Shown: in pieces, positions 33,686 through 45,700 of the stretch
Layout: each line of letters starts with the position of its first letter
Position numbering within the stretch: the stretch's first letter is position 1
Assembly (NCBI GenBank): GCA_963402885.1
Contig: OY727096.1
Span: 13,869,820 to 13,933,819, forward strand
DNA length: 64,000 bases
Reading direction: 5' to 3'
Origin: Antedon bifida
Lineage: Eukaryota; Echinodermata; Crinoidea; Comatulida; Antedonidae
Notes under the pieces: model-generated
What the model was told of the DNA's origin: nothing
The model's input: the letters and a program-made list of their open reading frames with translations, nothing else
Database searches by the model: none
Translations under genes and position numbers: made by a program

Positions 33686-34721
33686 TTTCCGGTTCAGTGT
33701 TTTATGGGTAATACGATTTTCCATCTGTGACTAAGGTATGGTCATATTCCCATATTGTAACAATATCTTATCACCGTCCCAGTTGTAATATAAGAGGCTA
33801 TAATGAAACAAAAGGGAACAGAGGCAGAAACAGGATGTTTGAGAAAAAATTATAATGAGCACATAAACACGTTTCCATGCATTCTAACCGAAAAAAAGAG
33901 ATAAAAACCCCATGGTACAGTATTTGATCACTATTTAATTATGGATGACAGCAGTTTCTATGTATAATTTTGAATACGCTTTCGTGAAATAGCTTGGCGG
34001 ATAATGCCGATCTTGTTTTATGGTAAACAAACTTGAAGTGCCTCTAGTTTTCTAGAAATTTCAATCTTATTTGTCTGGTCCGCGGTAATAGAAAATTATT
34101 TATAAGCCATGTGTTAATCCAAGTGCAGTCAGTAGGGAGGAGTAGAAGATGTAGATGATGATAATTGTTATCTTGAAGTTTGTAATACGAAAAATAAATT
34201 TAAATGTGAACACATCGATGCTCATTGCAATGAAACCGACTATTGTCTTTTAGACCGTCTATATTGTACATAAATTTTACTATTAAATCGGAAAGGGAAA
34301 AAAAGACTAGTTTGAGAGAATGCAACACTCAGAATGCGTGGTATACACACGTAAATAATTTGTCCGTTTGTGATGTCGATGGGTGTCCCTTTTCACTTCT
34401 TTTTACTAGATTTTCAACCTTCCAAATGCTCGGTATAAGAGCCCACATCCAAGTTTATTATTGCAACTCGAAACTCCACGAAATTAATACAGTACAATAT
34501 CGGCTCTCTCTGCAACAATTTTATTATAATGTTTTTCCGTTTTATAATATACTAATAATACTAGTTACAGCAGTGTAGCTTATACCTGTCTGACCTGGAA
34601 ACCAACAACTATAAACACCTTGGGATGTCCCTAATGGGACATTAATCTTCCATTCTAAATGGCACACTTCCCACCACGTTCACAACTATACCCTTCCCTT
34701 CATACTTTGCAACAGGAAACA

Positions 34722-35146
34722 AAACTAAGATATCTGTATTAATAGAGATATCTCTATTAATAGAGATATCTTAGATTCAACTAGAGATATCTTAGTTTTA
34801 AATAGAGATATCTCTATTAACAGAGATATCTTTATTAAAAACTAAGATATCTCTATTTAAAACTAAGATATCTTAGTTTTAAATAGAGATATCTCTATTA
34901 ATAGAGATCTCTCTATTAATAGAGATCTCTCTATTAAAAACTAAGATATCTTAGTTTTAAATAGAGATATCTTAGTTTTTAATAGAGATATCTTAGTTTC
35001 AATTAGAGATATCTCTGTTAATAGAGATATCACTATTAATAGAGATATCTATTTAAAACTAAGATATCTCTATTTAAAACTAAGATATCTCTATTTAAAA
35101 CTAAGATATCTCTATTAAAAACTAAGATATCTCTATTGCTTGATTA
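34722..35146. repeat. Right palindrome array
   Basis: Over twenty units of the same GATATC-centred words, twice as long as the left array. A few units carry AGATCT in place of GATATC (near 34907 and 34926). Confidence 0.9.
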
Positions 35147-35206
35147 AATGTCAGATTGGCGCGCCAAAGTAATCAAAGAACTTCTAGCTAAAGTTCTTTG
35201 ATTGTA

Positions 35207-35420
35207 TTCAGCTAGCGGTCAACTGTGAGGCGCTACCGATGCATTTATTTGGTAAAATAAATTCTTTTCTGTGCACTATAACATTTAAAAATAAATAACT
35301 TATTTGTTACTCAGTCAACTACTCTCACAGCATTTATTTGGCCAAATAAAATCAGAAATACTTTCCTGTACACTATAACATTTAATAAATAAAACTATAC
35401 AACTATGTTCACACAATTTG
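35207..35420 (+). repeat. ~92-bp tandem duplication
   Basis: GCATTTATTTGG ... CACTATAACATTTAA(A)AATAAA occurs at 35239 and again at 35331 with changes. Confidence 0.6.
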
Positions 35421-35449
35421 TCTTTTTTGAAATGAATGAAACCATAGGA

Positions 35450-35832
35450 TTAATAATAATAATAATAAAAACTGGTACTTGATATAGCGCATTATGCTGA
35501 AAGCCTCAATGCGCTTTACATTGACAGAAAAATTTAGAAAATTAAACATTCAAAAGGTGGGTTTTGATGAGAGATTTGAAGACGGAAGTTGAAGTTGCCT
35601 GACGGATGTCAATGGGCAACGCATTCCAAAGAGAAACGGATGCAGAAGAAAAAAAACCGATTTCCATAAAACGTGGTGGAAGGATGAAATAAATGGGCAA
35701 GAAGAGACTCTGATCCTGATCTCAAAGACCGCTTAGGAACATAAGGTTGAATAAGTTCAGAAATGAACTTAGGTGAAGAATTATGAAGAGCTTTGAAAAC
35801 AAATAGCAGGATCTTGAAGGTAATTCTTTGTG
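35450..35832. repeat. Dispersed repeat (GCGCATTATGCTG / CAATGCGCTTTAC)
   Basis: Starts with an AAT microsatellite, then TAGCGCATTATGCTGAAAGC and CCTCAATGCGCTTTACATTG, words common in marine invertebrate repeats. No preserved coding. It abuts the decayed coding region on its right. Confidence 0.45.
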
Positions 35833-37380
35833 TTACCGGAAGCCAATGACTTGATCAAGAATGCGCGGAAAAATTTCAGCGGCATGTTTAACATGAACAA
35901 ACATACGTTCATCTGCCTCTTCTATGTTACATGGCATCAGTGGTTGTATATTTACAGACTGGTTTGTTACAGCTCTGTCTCCCAGAGACCCTACAAACAT
36001 TCCGTGATTTGTGTCAATGTTCTCTACTACTTCATTTACAATTAATGAAAACAAATCTGATTTGTTGTCATCACATCTAAAAAATGTGGTCCAATTGTTG
36101 GGCATGCTCCCGCTGGCTTTGTGCTTCATTTTGCGCTGTGTGCTCGATAGCCAAAATAGTATCTACAATACCTGCAAAAAAAAACACCCAAAACTGAACT
36201 ACTGTACCATACAAATCATCAAGATCACCTGATTCTGTCCTTCCCGGTTGAAATTGAAGATTCACTGATGAATAAATTTATTATGTCAAAACTATTACAA
36301 ACATCACTAAAGAAACCTAATATGTTGCAGATAGTTATAACCTGATTTGTTCTTGGCTGGTCGTAGATTCCACTGTCCGAAAGACTTGGAGGTGCTCCTT
36401 GGTTTTCGTGAGAGAAAAACTCATTTAGGTCCCCATCTCTATTTTGGCATGCAATTAACAGTCTTGAGTACAAAGCAGCGTTACTTCTTGCTACTTTTAG
36501 TCGTGTGTCTTGTTTTAGGCTTTGGGTTTGCACATTTGAAGATTTGCATGTTGTTCCTCTTGATGGTATCCGAAATTGGCTCGTTCTTTAAAATTCGAGA
36601 ATTCATATAAGTTTCAAACTGCTCTTTCCCCATGGCTTCAACAGCATGTACGTTTTTAACTGCTTTAATACCAGGTACTAGCTTTGTATCCAATGCGTAG
36701 GCCTACAAATCTTCACTATCATCCATGAATGGGTTGCCAAACTCAGCTAAGCAATTATACATTGCCTTTACATCGTTAATAAAATATTTATGTGCACTTT
36801 GTTAGAATCATGATGTTCTAGGATGGTATCCGACTTGGGTAGTCTGTTGTTGCCCTCGAATTCTTCTATCATTCGATAGACTTCAGGACCTGCCATCAGC
36901 CACTTTGCAATGGATGCATCATTTTCAGTAAGCCCAATGGCTCCTCCGACTCCTTTGATTTGGCATTGATTTGATCATGGTTATCATGGTTCAATCCTAT
37001 ATGGGAAAACTGTTCGACTTACATCTGGATGGACATTTTGCAGTGTGACCATACTATTGATGAACTGGCAACCATCTAGCATAATTATAGTGATCAAGAC
37101 TGAACATCCATGAGGCTATTAGGTACATGGATTTTACATACAAGTCGAAATCGGCCGATCTTATAGCTTTGACGAACTGCAACAAGATAAGTTCCATCCT
37201 TAGTGTAATCGACCAGAACTTGAACATAGGATGCCTCATATTTTCCCTGGACCAATTAGTCTCAGATAAAGGAATCGTAGTATTGTTGCAGTACGACAAA
37301 TATGCATCCTTCTTGTGAATATAAGACGCATGCTGTAACTTGATGAAAATATCTGGCCGCCATGCAATCAAAATGTTAGT
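35833..37380 (-). pseudogene. Decayed mobile-type protein family with EAD and ARWLPVH motifs
   Basis: Reading right to left on the minus strand, pieces of one long protein occur in order but in changing frames. Around 37060-37240 MFKFWSITLRMELILLQFV ... HYNYARWLPVH, at 36800-36950 GGAIGLTEN ... GPEVYRMIEEFE, then EFGNPF and LDTKLVPGIKAVKNV (about 36690), YMNSRILKNEPISDTIKRN, DGDLNEFFSHENQGAPPSLS (about 36400), and at 35850-36110 a block with CDDNKSDLF and PCNIEEADERMFVHVKHAA. I recognise this order from many invertebrate predicted proteins of unknown function that multiply like transposon ORFs. Stops and frameshifts (for example after ARWLPVH and before AYALDTK) show it is dead. The EAD block recalls PIN/FEN-type nuclease acidic motifs, and a link to Academ-type transposons with XPG-like nucleases is only a guess. 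Confidence 0.65.
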
Positions 37381-37662
37381 TATACCAATATGTTTAGTGA
37401 CCCCATTACCATAATATTTGCACCTAAAATCAGAACCCTAGGTGCCTCTTTAGCAGAGATATACCTGAAAAGTGAATTTGAAATCCGCCATTTTGAAATC
37501 CAACATGGCCGCCATGCAATCAAAATGTTAGTTATACCAATATGTTTGGTGACCCCACTACCATATAATTTGCACCTAAAATCAGAACTCTAGGTGCCTT
37601 TTCAGCAGAGATATACCTGAAAAGTGAAAATTTGGGGGTCCGCCATTTTGAAATCCAAAATG
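37353..37662 (+). repeat. 152-bp tandem duplication
   Basis: GGCCGCCATGCAATCAAAAT ... ATACCTGAAAAGTGAA occurs at 37355 and 37507, with AAATCCNNNATGG words between. The two copies differ at a handful of positions. Confidence 0.8.
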
Positions 37663-38839
37663 GTGGCTTTCCCCTGACCAAATGTTGTGCAACCCTTCCA
37701 TTTCATGTTTTTGACACCCTAATGAATTGTGTAGAATATACTTGGGTTAATTTTATTTCTGGTGACCTATCTATTAAGATTCAATATGTCCTAGGAAGCA
37801 CGTTATTTCATAAAAATAACTCTCAACATTTATGCTGTGTTTGACAGTTATTGTAAAATGTACACAAGCCGTGCTTGGAAACTAAGAAATGCAATTGTAT
37901 TACAACTTTGAACTGTTTTATTTAAAAAAAGTGTTTTCTTTTCCATTGCTGTTGCAAAATTAGTAGTTGTATTAGTGCAGTTGTAGTTTTAAAATAAGTT
38001 TTGTAATAGCGTCGAGTCAAATTTTATGTCGTTATTTCAAATATGTTTTATTTTAGTTTCAGTTTATATTTTCCATTGTTTTTGTATTAAATTTTGTAAT
38101 TGGTATGGACGCACCATAACTACGCATGTGTGCCACACTGTTAAAAAAGTGTTGTTCCAAATAAATTTGCTTCCATGTACAACAGCTCCCTCAATTATTA
38201 ACCTGGCTCGTGTGTATATATATATATACACGTACCCAAACAATGACCCAAATAACGGTTGTGGAAGCTGTGCTTTTTACGTACGAGTCTGTAAATATAT
38301 TACACTATTTAGGTCAGTAGTTTTTGGCATTATATTATCGATCATTATGATTGGTATCTAAAAATGTAATAAAACTGGGTATAAATGTAATATAAATATA
38401 CTTTAAATAGCATTAAACATGGGTACCGGCCAGCCCATGATGGGTACGAGTGGGCCAACATTTTGGGTACGAGTTGGTGAGTACGAGTGTTGACATGTGT
38501 ATCCCTACTTTAATAGGCTACTAGCTAGAATCCGGCTAGCTAGGCCGGTGTACTACACTATCGTACCACCAAGCTTACACAATTTAAAAACATTTACCCG
38601 CTGCGCCGAGTTGATGGTGAGTGACCGTGAAGAATGCACAGGTAGGTGAAAAAGTACATTAGTCTCCTGTGCTGGTGGTGAACTCGCGGTCCTACTAGCC
38701 TACTCTATACTTGCTTGCTTGATACTTGCTTGATGTTTTTGGGTCGGTTAGCAAGCTAAATATAGCTTATATGACCCTTCCTGTCTTCTTCCCAAAATAT
38801 AGATGCTTAGGGCTCCGGGTGTACACACAATGTTCCAAA
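37663..38839. other. Intergenic, nothing recognised
   Basis: AT-rich sequence with repeated GGGTACGAGT words at 38440-38480. Short open frames have no motifs. Confidence 0.4.
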
Positions 38840-39285
38840 ATGCTTATAAATGTGAAAAAGTAAACTTGCAGTCAAGGGACTTCCAATGATCATTGAGGAG
38901 TGACTTGAATAGATTTAAGTTTGGAGCTTTTACAACATTAGATGGTAAGCTATTCCACGAGTCTACAACTGAAGGAAAACTTCCTGGAATTAAGCCTAAA
39001 CTTGTTTTTATATAACTTGTATTCATGCCCTCTAGTTCCATGACAATCAACAAATGTAAAGAACTTCCTGCTTTCTATAACGTCAAGACCATTTATAATT
39101 CTGAAGATTTGGATCATATCCGCTCTTAATCGTCTGTACTCCAGTGTAGGTAAACCCAAAAACTTCAATCTATCCGGATAAGCCAAATTTTTTATTTCTG
39201 ACAATGACTTGGTAGCTCTTCGCTGAACCGACTCGATGAACGCATTCATCCGTGTCTCTTGTGTATTGTATTCAACGGTCAACTA
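38840..39285 (-). pseudogene. LINE ORF2 C-terminus, 5'-truncated
   Basis: The minus strand encodes FIESVQRRATKSLSEIKNL, LGLPTLEYRRLRADMIQIF, INGLDVIE, then in a neighbouring frame SFPSVVDSWNSLPSNVV and FKSLLNDHW. This is the usual end of CR1/jockey-like reverse transcriptase ORFs. The copy begins abruptly near 39243, where it meets sequence also found beside the foldback element (33410, 35208). Confidence 0.8.
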
Positions 39286-40500
39286 TGAGGCGCTACCGAT
39301 GCTGTTTTGTTAATTAGTCAGTCACATAAAATACACCAATCGGATCGGATTCTCATGTGAAAGGTCTGACCGAACACTAGACTCTGGAAAATCCATTGGA
39401 GGCGGTGTTTGCGTTTTTGTCAACAGTCTATGGTGCAACAATGTAACGGTTAAATATCGGCGGTGTACTACTAACTATGAACTCATTACTGTTTCGCTTC
39501 GTCCATTTTATCTTCCGCGCGAGTTCAATACAATTTTTGTCACAGTAGTCTACATCCACCCGAGAGCTGATATGAAAGTAGCTGCATCTGACATTCAAAC
39601 CATATATTAAGTCTCGCACCTTTCGAGCAGTTATAGTGAGCCCAATGCAGATTGGGGCAGTTATATGTTAAAGATGACTGTAAATACGCATGTACTCAGA
39701 ATAAGTTTTGCTCCAGATAAAGTGTGGAATAATTGTCACGCATCTTGGATCAGATATTGTGAGCCCAATGCCCATTGGTACTCACATTGGCCAAAGATGA
39801 CTGAAAATACGCATGTATTCAGAATAACGTGAGAATTAATTCATGTACCCTTCGTCACATACTGAAAGGATCTGAGTATTCCGGTACGAGGCGGACAACT
39901 TTGCGCTCTGCTACTTCTCAACTCAACCCACTCAATGCCGTGATGAAAAATGCTGCAGGCATAACAGCAGAGAGCAACAAATTTAGAGAGATTGACCGTT
40001 GATACAAGAACACTGCCCGTGTTGCTCTGCCGAGCAAATGACTCATGAAAGTAGGCAGCTTTCAATCATCTGAGGCAGCCCAGTCCTCTCGTCTCTAAGC
40101 AGGATGGTGAAGAGAATTACCATAATTAGACCTGCCCCTGACTAATGAAGCATTGCTAAAGATTCTTTCACAAATATTAAATCCAAGTCGATAACATTAA
40201 GTGAGGTTAAAGTCAGTTGCTGTACTGTAGACTCAGCATCTATTGCATAACATTTTATGCTTACAATTACATCATGAAAAGCTAAAGCAAAGGATATTTG
40301 TGTTCTCGTGATAGAGAACATAGCGATAGCAGTAGCTGGGCACTCAGTAAACCATCGCAAGTAGCAGTAGACTTGGGAGGTCTGTGTGGAGGAGTATCTA
40401 ACTAATTGCAGCAAGCAGCAAAGTTCCCTACAGCAGAGCAGCAGTAGTGCAGCAGGAACACAGCATGCTTTTGCCCAATTAAAGCTCTAATTGGGTTGAT
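39286..40500. other. Intergenic with a duplicated 120-bp segment
   Basis: GTGAGCCCAATGC and AAGATGACTG(T/A)AAATACGCATGTA occur at 39637 and again at 39758, and a partial third copy lies at 41100. Open frames at 39428-39619 and 40142-40414 (minus) have no recognisable motif. Confidence 0.45.
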
Positions 40501-40519
40501 TTATGAAGAAGAAGCTACA

Positions 40520-40720
40520 AGCTTCAATTCAATAAACTTTATTGTCAAACTCATAAATGGCTTGAAACTTTGGCTGAAAGTACACACATTAACAGTGTCT
40601 AAAAACATTGTCGCACAAACAGTAAAAAAGAATAAAATCACATAAAACAGAGAACAAGATGTTATATAAAAAAGTTAAAAGAGGACACAAAAAGTACAAA
40701 TTGAGTTAAAAATACAGTAA
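40520..40720 (-). repeat. Possible LINE 3' tail
   Basis: On the minus strand TTTGACAATAAAGTTTATTG precedes a GAATTGAAGC end, a word typical of non-LTR 3' regions. Weak. Confidence 0.25.
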
Positions 40721-42632
40721 GTACGGTTAAGCGTAATCTGTCAAAGTGTTTTGAATGTTGGAAAACACATTAAATCCACTGTGTTGATGCTCGGGTCTGT
40801 CAGACCGGCCTGGGTCTTTAGACATCGAGTCTACAAAAATGTAAGTACCTCTCGTGGGTCACATTTCTGAGGAAAATGTTAGCGTTTCATTCGGTATGTC
40901 TGCACAGTCTAATGCATACGTAGCATACCATCTGCATCTGTTTGTGACAATCCTTCTCAGATCTACCGCCGGTAGACTAATATCGCTACATTACCATTAT
41001 GCTTTTTCGAGTCAACAAGCTGTTGACTGCTTTTGCAATGACTAATCTCTTCAGCAGCAGTGCTGAAAAAACTAATCTCACAGATTAGGAGCAGTTATTA
41101 TAAGCCCAATGCAGATTGGTGCTCTTAGTTGTGACATGACTGCCATTATAATATTCCCTTCAGTCCTACTGCCAGTAGAGCGTCTACAAAAGGGTTCGGT
41201 ATACAAGCATGAGGAACTTGCAAAAGCTCCATGTTGTTGCTGTACTAGGTCATTTGACAATTGGAGTGATTTACTTTCACCATATCCAAGGCTAAGATGT
41301 ACAACCAGAGTACATGAGTAGCCCAATTATTATTTTCAGTAAAATAAAATACCAAAAACAGTCACCCATGTGTCAACATGATAGAGGTCAGGCCACCTAG
41401 GCCCACCTCATGTTATGGTACTGTAGGTAGGCAAAGGGCATTGTCCTCCACCCAGCATAGGGTGGGTCTGTCACTCTAGGCCTAGAGCCTAGGCCCCCTA
41501 AAGCAACAATCAAAATGTTGCTCTGACATACAAACACTTTAAAATGCTTGTAATATTACTAATATCACAACAACTACTTACCTTCATGTTCTCAGTAGTT
41601 GTAGTAGTAGTCAGCAGTATTTAAGCTCAAGTTTCTACTCAGTGCTTAACAAGGGTTCACGGAATGTACCATTATCTGACAGGGGTGTTTCAAAATTTGT
41701 TTATTTATTCGAGTTGTAGCTCTCTTCTCGGAGAGAATAGGCAAATGCCAGTTTATCCAGGTAAGCTAGGCACGAAATAGACTATAATATCCTACATAAT
41801 GGGCATGTTTATTGAATTTTGAATTTTAAATAGAAATAAAAATAAATTAGTTTATCAAAAAAATAATGTTTTTTAAACATGGATTTGTAATATTCGCTAC
41901 AGTATGCAATCAGAAAAATATACCACTAATCAGGATAGCAATACATCTTACACTTAAACATGTTTACTTTTAAATATCAATAAAAATGAGTTGAGTGTCC
42001 TAATTTTTAACGAAATAGATTTAGAATATCTGCTAGGCTATGATTTAATTATGATTAATTAATTAATATGATTTAAGTATAAAAATTAATTTTCATTTTA
42101 AGTAATATAGTAAATTGATTGTTTATTAATAAATTGTTCTCTTGCGTATTTTTAAAATATCAAAAGCATAGCTCCAGCGACGCACCATACACAATGTCTC
42201 GACCGATACCATCGTAAACCAAAACAACCCGTACCCATGCCATCTCATACCCAAGCCTATTGTTATGCCTCTAGAGGTCCAACTCGTAGTACCCAGTTTA
42301 GTTTTCTCGTATCTTAACCTACTTGAACAAATATCAACTTCAAAGATTTTGTTTTGATAAGGTGTCTTATCTAATTTAGACTAGTGTTTAACTTTCAAAC
42401 CAGATAATCAAATTGGTTATTTATATTACTAGTCTACAGAATTACATTTTTATAATTCAGGCCTACTGATACCCTAGCACTCAAGCTAAAAAATGATCTG
42501 ATGGAAGTTGTGCTGAATCAGTTACATCAATAGAATCTTTCTTAGCAAGAAATTGCGAGAAAAGACTGCTATTGTCATTTGTGCTCCGTTACTGCTAATT
42601 GCACATGTTTTATGTACTGTTTATGAAACAAA
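40721..42632. other. Intergenic upstream of STK16
   Basis: No supported gene. The last 100-200 bp before 42633 presumably hold the STK16 5' UTR and promoter, without a clear core element. Confidence 0.4.
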
Positions 42633-42709
42633 ATGGGCTGTAACTGTACAAAGGAAAAGTTGGTAATCAACTCAAGAGCATTCTATGTCCATAAGAGATT
42701 AGGAGAAGG
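42633..42709 (+). CDS. STK16: STK16 exon 1 (start codon, lipidation motif)
   Basis: Starts ATGGGCTGTAACTGT (MGCNC), context AAAATGG. Ends GAAGG|GTAAGT inside the Gly-rich loop. Confidence 0.92.
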
Positions 42710-45700
42710 GTAAGTTAATTAATTCCCCATTTTGAAAAACCTACAGTATAGCATAAAGGAAAGATAATAACATATGCAATGGAAGTATGTTTTAAATGTC
42801 AAATATTATATTTTTAAGATTCAAGATTTATAATTAGATTTAAAATACAATTTATTGTCCAAGAAAAATTAACCTGAAATTTGTTTTCCAGAACTTAATA
42901 AAACACACAAATACTTAATATAAACATAAACAATACATTTTTATTTTGTTATCACTATTCATTATTTTTTTACACAGTGGCTTCAGTGTTGTCGATCTTG
43001 TGGAAGAAGGTGGAACAGGCAAATTATTTGCATGTAAACGGATAATGTGTCACAGTAAAAGTGATGAAAAATTTGCATTACAAGAATTGGAATTTTACAG
43101 ACGGTTTACACATGCTAATCTTATTATGTTAGAAGACTCTGCAATGGTTTCACATGGTGGTGATGTCTGTGAAGTTTTACTTATTCTTCCATTTTATAGG
43201 GTGAGTGAGGTTACTATACTGTACATTTTGATGGGTTTTTTTGTTCAACTTCTGTACACTAATATTATATTTGAGGTTTTTGTCTTCAATAATTCTGTAT
43301 TAATTGATATTTATTAGGGTCTCAATAATAAATAATTTTGCACTATTAAAACTAAAGTTACCCAGCCAATTTACACAGATAGGCGGTAAACGGTAAGTGG
43401 AAAACAAATATATGGAATCTCTTTTATTTCTTATTACCATTTACACAAAACGTGGAGCTGGACAGGAAGTTGAGCGGAAACCCGCTCAGGATAGATGCAG
43501 AATCATCTGTGTATGTTGGCCTTAATGACTTTAAACCTTGAGAAACAAAGAGCATCCTCATGTATTTGAATCTAGTGAGTCTTCCAGTCAAGGAAAGGTA
43601 CTGTGCTGTTTACACAGGAGTTAATGTATTAAACTTACTATTTTGGTATTGTTTTACTTGCTGTAAATGTGATGCTGTATTGCCTTCTTGTTACATGATC
43701 GTTGTATTTTCTCATCTCATTTTCTCAAGTTACGAGCGATTTTATGAATTTCGCGTATTTAACATCGAAAACCATAAAACAATTTAAATTGAAACTTGGC
43801 AAAAGTGTAATTTATATTATGCGCTAACTTTCTGTGAAAAAAAACCCCATGTTTTACAGAGAGTTACGATTTAAAATGCAAAAAATCAATTTCTAATCAA
43901 CTTTCTACGCGTTTCATGTCATTTTAAGCATGTAAATATTTCCACGAGAGCGCAAATTTTTAAACAGTCATAGATTCTAAACTACATGGTGAACTTATTT
44001 TTTTTCACATATTCTGGAAGTTGATAAGTTGTAGATATCGAATCATGAATCAATATGGCTAACCGGACATTGTGACGTCATCGTATGGCCACTCGAATAT
44101 AAAATATAGGATTTTTGTCTCTTTCGTCATAGCCCATCACATTTAATAGAGCGCATCTTCACTTTATCCGTATTCCATTTTCCCCCATATTTTGATATTG
44201 GATAGGTCAATCAATTATCTTTCGCCTGATTTAACATTTTAAATTTTTTATGACGTCATCATGCGCAAAAGCGTGAATAACTTTGGTCACTTATTTTCAT
44301 CATTCCAATAAATTTCAATTTATTATAGCTCCTTAGAATGAAAACTGATACACATGATTAAAACGTTTTCTGGAAGCTGTTGAATTGTAGATACGAATTC
44401 ATGTACAAATTATGCGCATCGGATGGTATGACGTTATCGTATGGCCAGTTCAATTGTAAAAGTCGTAATTTCATATTTTGCGTTATAGTTCATGACATTT
44501 AAAAGAGCATATTCTACGTATCCAAATTTCTTCAACACGTTGATATGTTGTTGCCCAAGTCTGTCCCTACTCTGACACAGACTTGTGAACTTTCAGGCTT
44601 TATGATTTAGTGATCGTGACCCAGCACCTGTCTTCTTTCTGAAAAGTGCAACAATTTGTGTGCCCTGGCTTTGAAAATCATGCACCCACAAAAGATCATT
44701 AAAAAACAAGGACAATTTCTTGATTGATATTACGATATATAATAAACCATTATATCTGAAGAAAGAACAATGATTAAAAATGATAGTCAAGTTTTTTGTA
44801 AGAAATATTTCTTGTTTAACTTACTTTTGTGCAATAATGTGTGTGTACCGTATTTATTTTTTTTTATATATTTCTGTTTTTTATCGTACTAACATTTGCC
44901 AATCTTAACGAAGAATTTCTATTGTTATTTTATTATGATAATGGACAAATAAACCTTTTCAGTATTCAGCTAGGCCTTCAAAACGAAGCCTAGCTAGGCT
45001 AGGGCTAAAGACCATCCACGAGAGAACAATCACCGCGAGCTACAGTACTTAATAGGTAGTGCATAATACGTACATTTAATACAACGAATGACCTGGATTA
45101 ATGTTTTTAAAGTAATATATATACATTATTTTTACAAAACGTCAAAAATGGTAGGGAGTCTTTAATTAATTTGTACAGAAAGTGGAATATAATGTATAAA
45201 AGAAGTCAAGTTTCACATTTAATTATACACACAATTTACTTTCGTTTACAGCGTGGAATGCTTCAAGAGGCTTTAGATAAATTGAAAGAAGCTGGACAAC
45301 ACTATAACCAAGCACAGCTTATACGAATTTTCAAGGCAACATGTGAGGGTGTCAGAGAGCTGCACAATGCCAAGCCAACACCAATAGCTCATAGGTATGT
45401 AATTAAATTGGTCAGATAATACTCCCTACTCTGACACAGACTTGCGAACTTTCAGGCTTTATGATTTAGTGATCGCGACCCAGCACCTGTCTTCTTTCTG
45501 AAAAGATCAACAATTTGTGTGCCCTGGCTTTGAAAATCATGCACCCACAAAAGATCATTAAAAAACAAGGACAATTTCTTGATTGATATTACGATATATA
45601 ATAAACCATTATATCTGAAGAAAGAACAATGATTAAAAATGTTAGTCAAAAAGTCGACAAGCGCCGTTTTTTTGTAAGAAATATTTCTTGTTTAACTTAC

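Larger units (their letters stand above)
33438..35200. mobile_element. Foldback element with palindrome-array arms
   Basis: Outer ends are GGCGCGCCAAGCTGTCATTTA (left) and the inverse GGCGCGCCAATCTGACATTTA (right). Each arm is an array of AT-rich palindromic units around GATATC. The inner borders are again inverse: TTAGTTTTGTTTCCGGTT and TTAGTTTTGTTTCCTGTT. The middle (33690-34720) is about 1 kb without a recognisable gene. At the right edge a perfect 13-bp stem (AATCAAAGAACTT / AAGTTCTTTGATT) lies at 35171-35203. Confidence 0.75.
43201..45251 (+). other. STK16 intron 2
   Basis: Contains Helitron-related sequence (43800-44540) and a family A MITE (44568-45163). No exon otherwise. Confidence 0.6.

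Noticed and set aside
33466-35146. Palindrome arrays as an origin or centromeric satellite
   Set aside because: Inverted outer and inner borders and the nearby empty-site-like sequence fit a transposable foldback better; no independent origin evidence.
41078-41326. Overlapping open frames on both strands near 41.1-41.3 kb
   Set aside because: Neither frame shows a recognisable domain; the left edge matches a duplicated noncoding segment at 39.6-39.8 kb.
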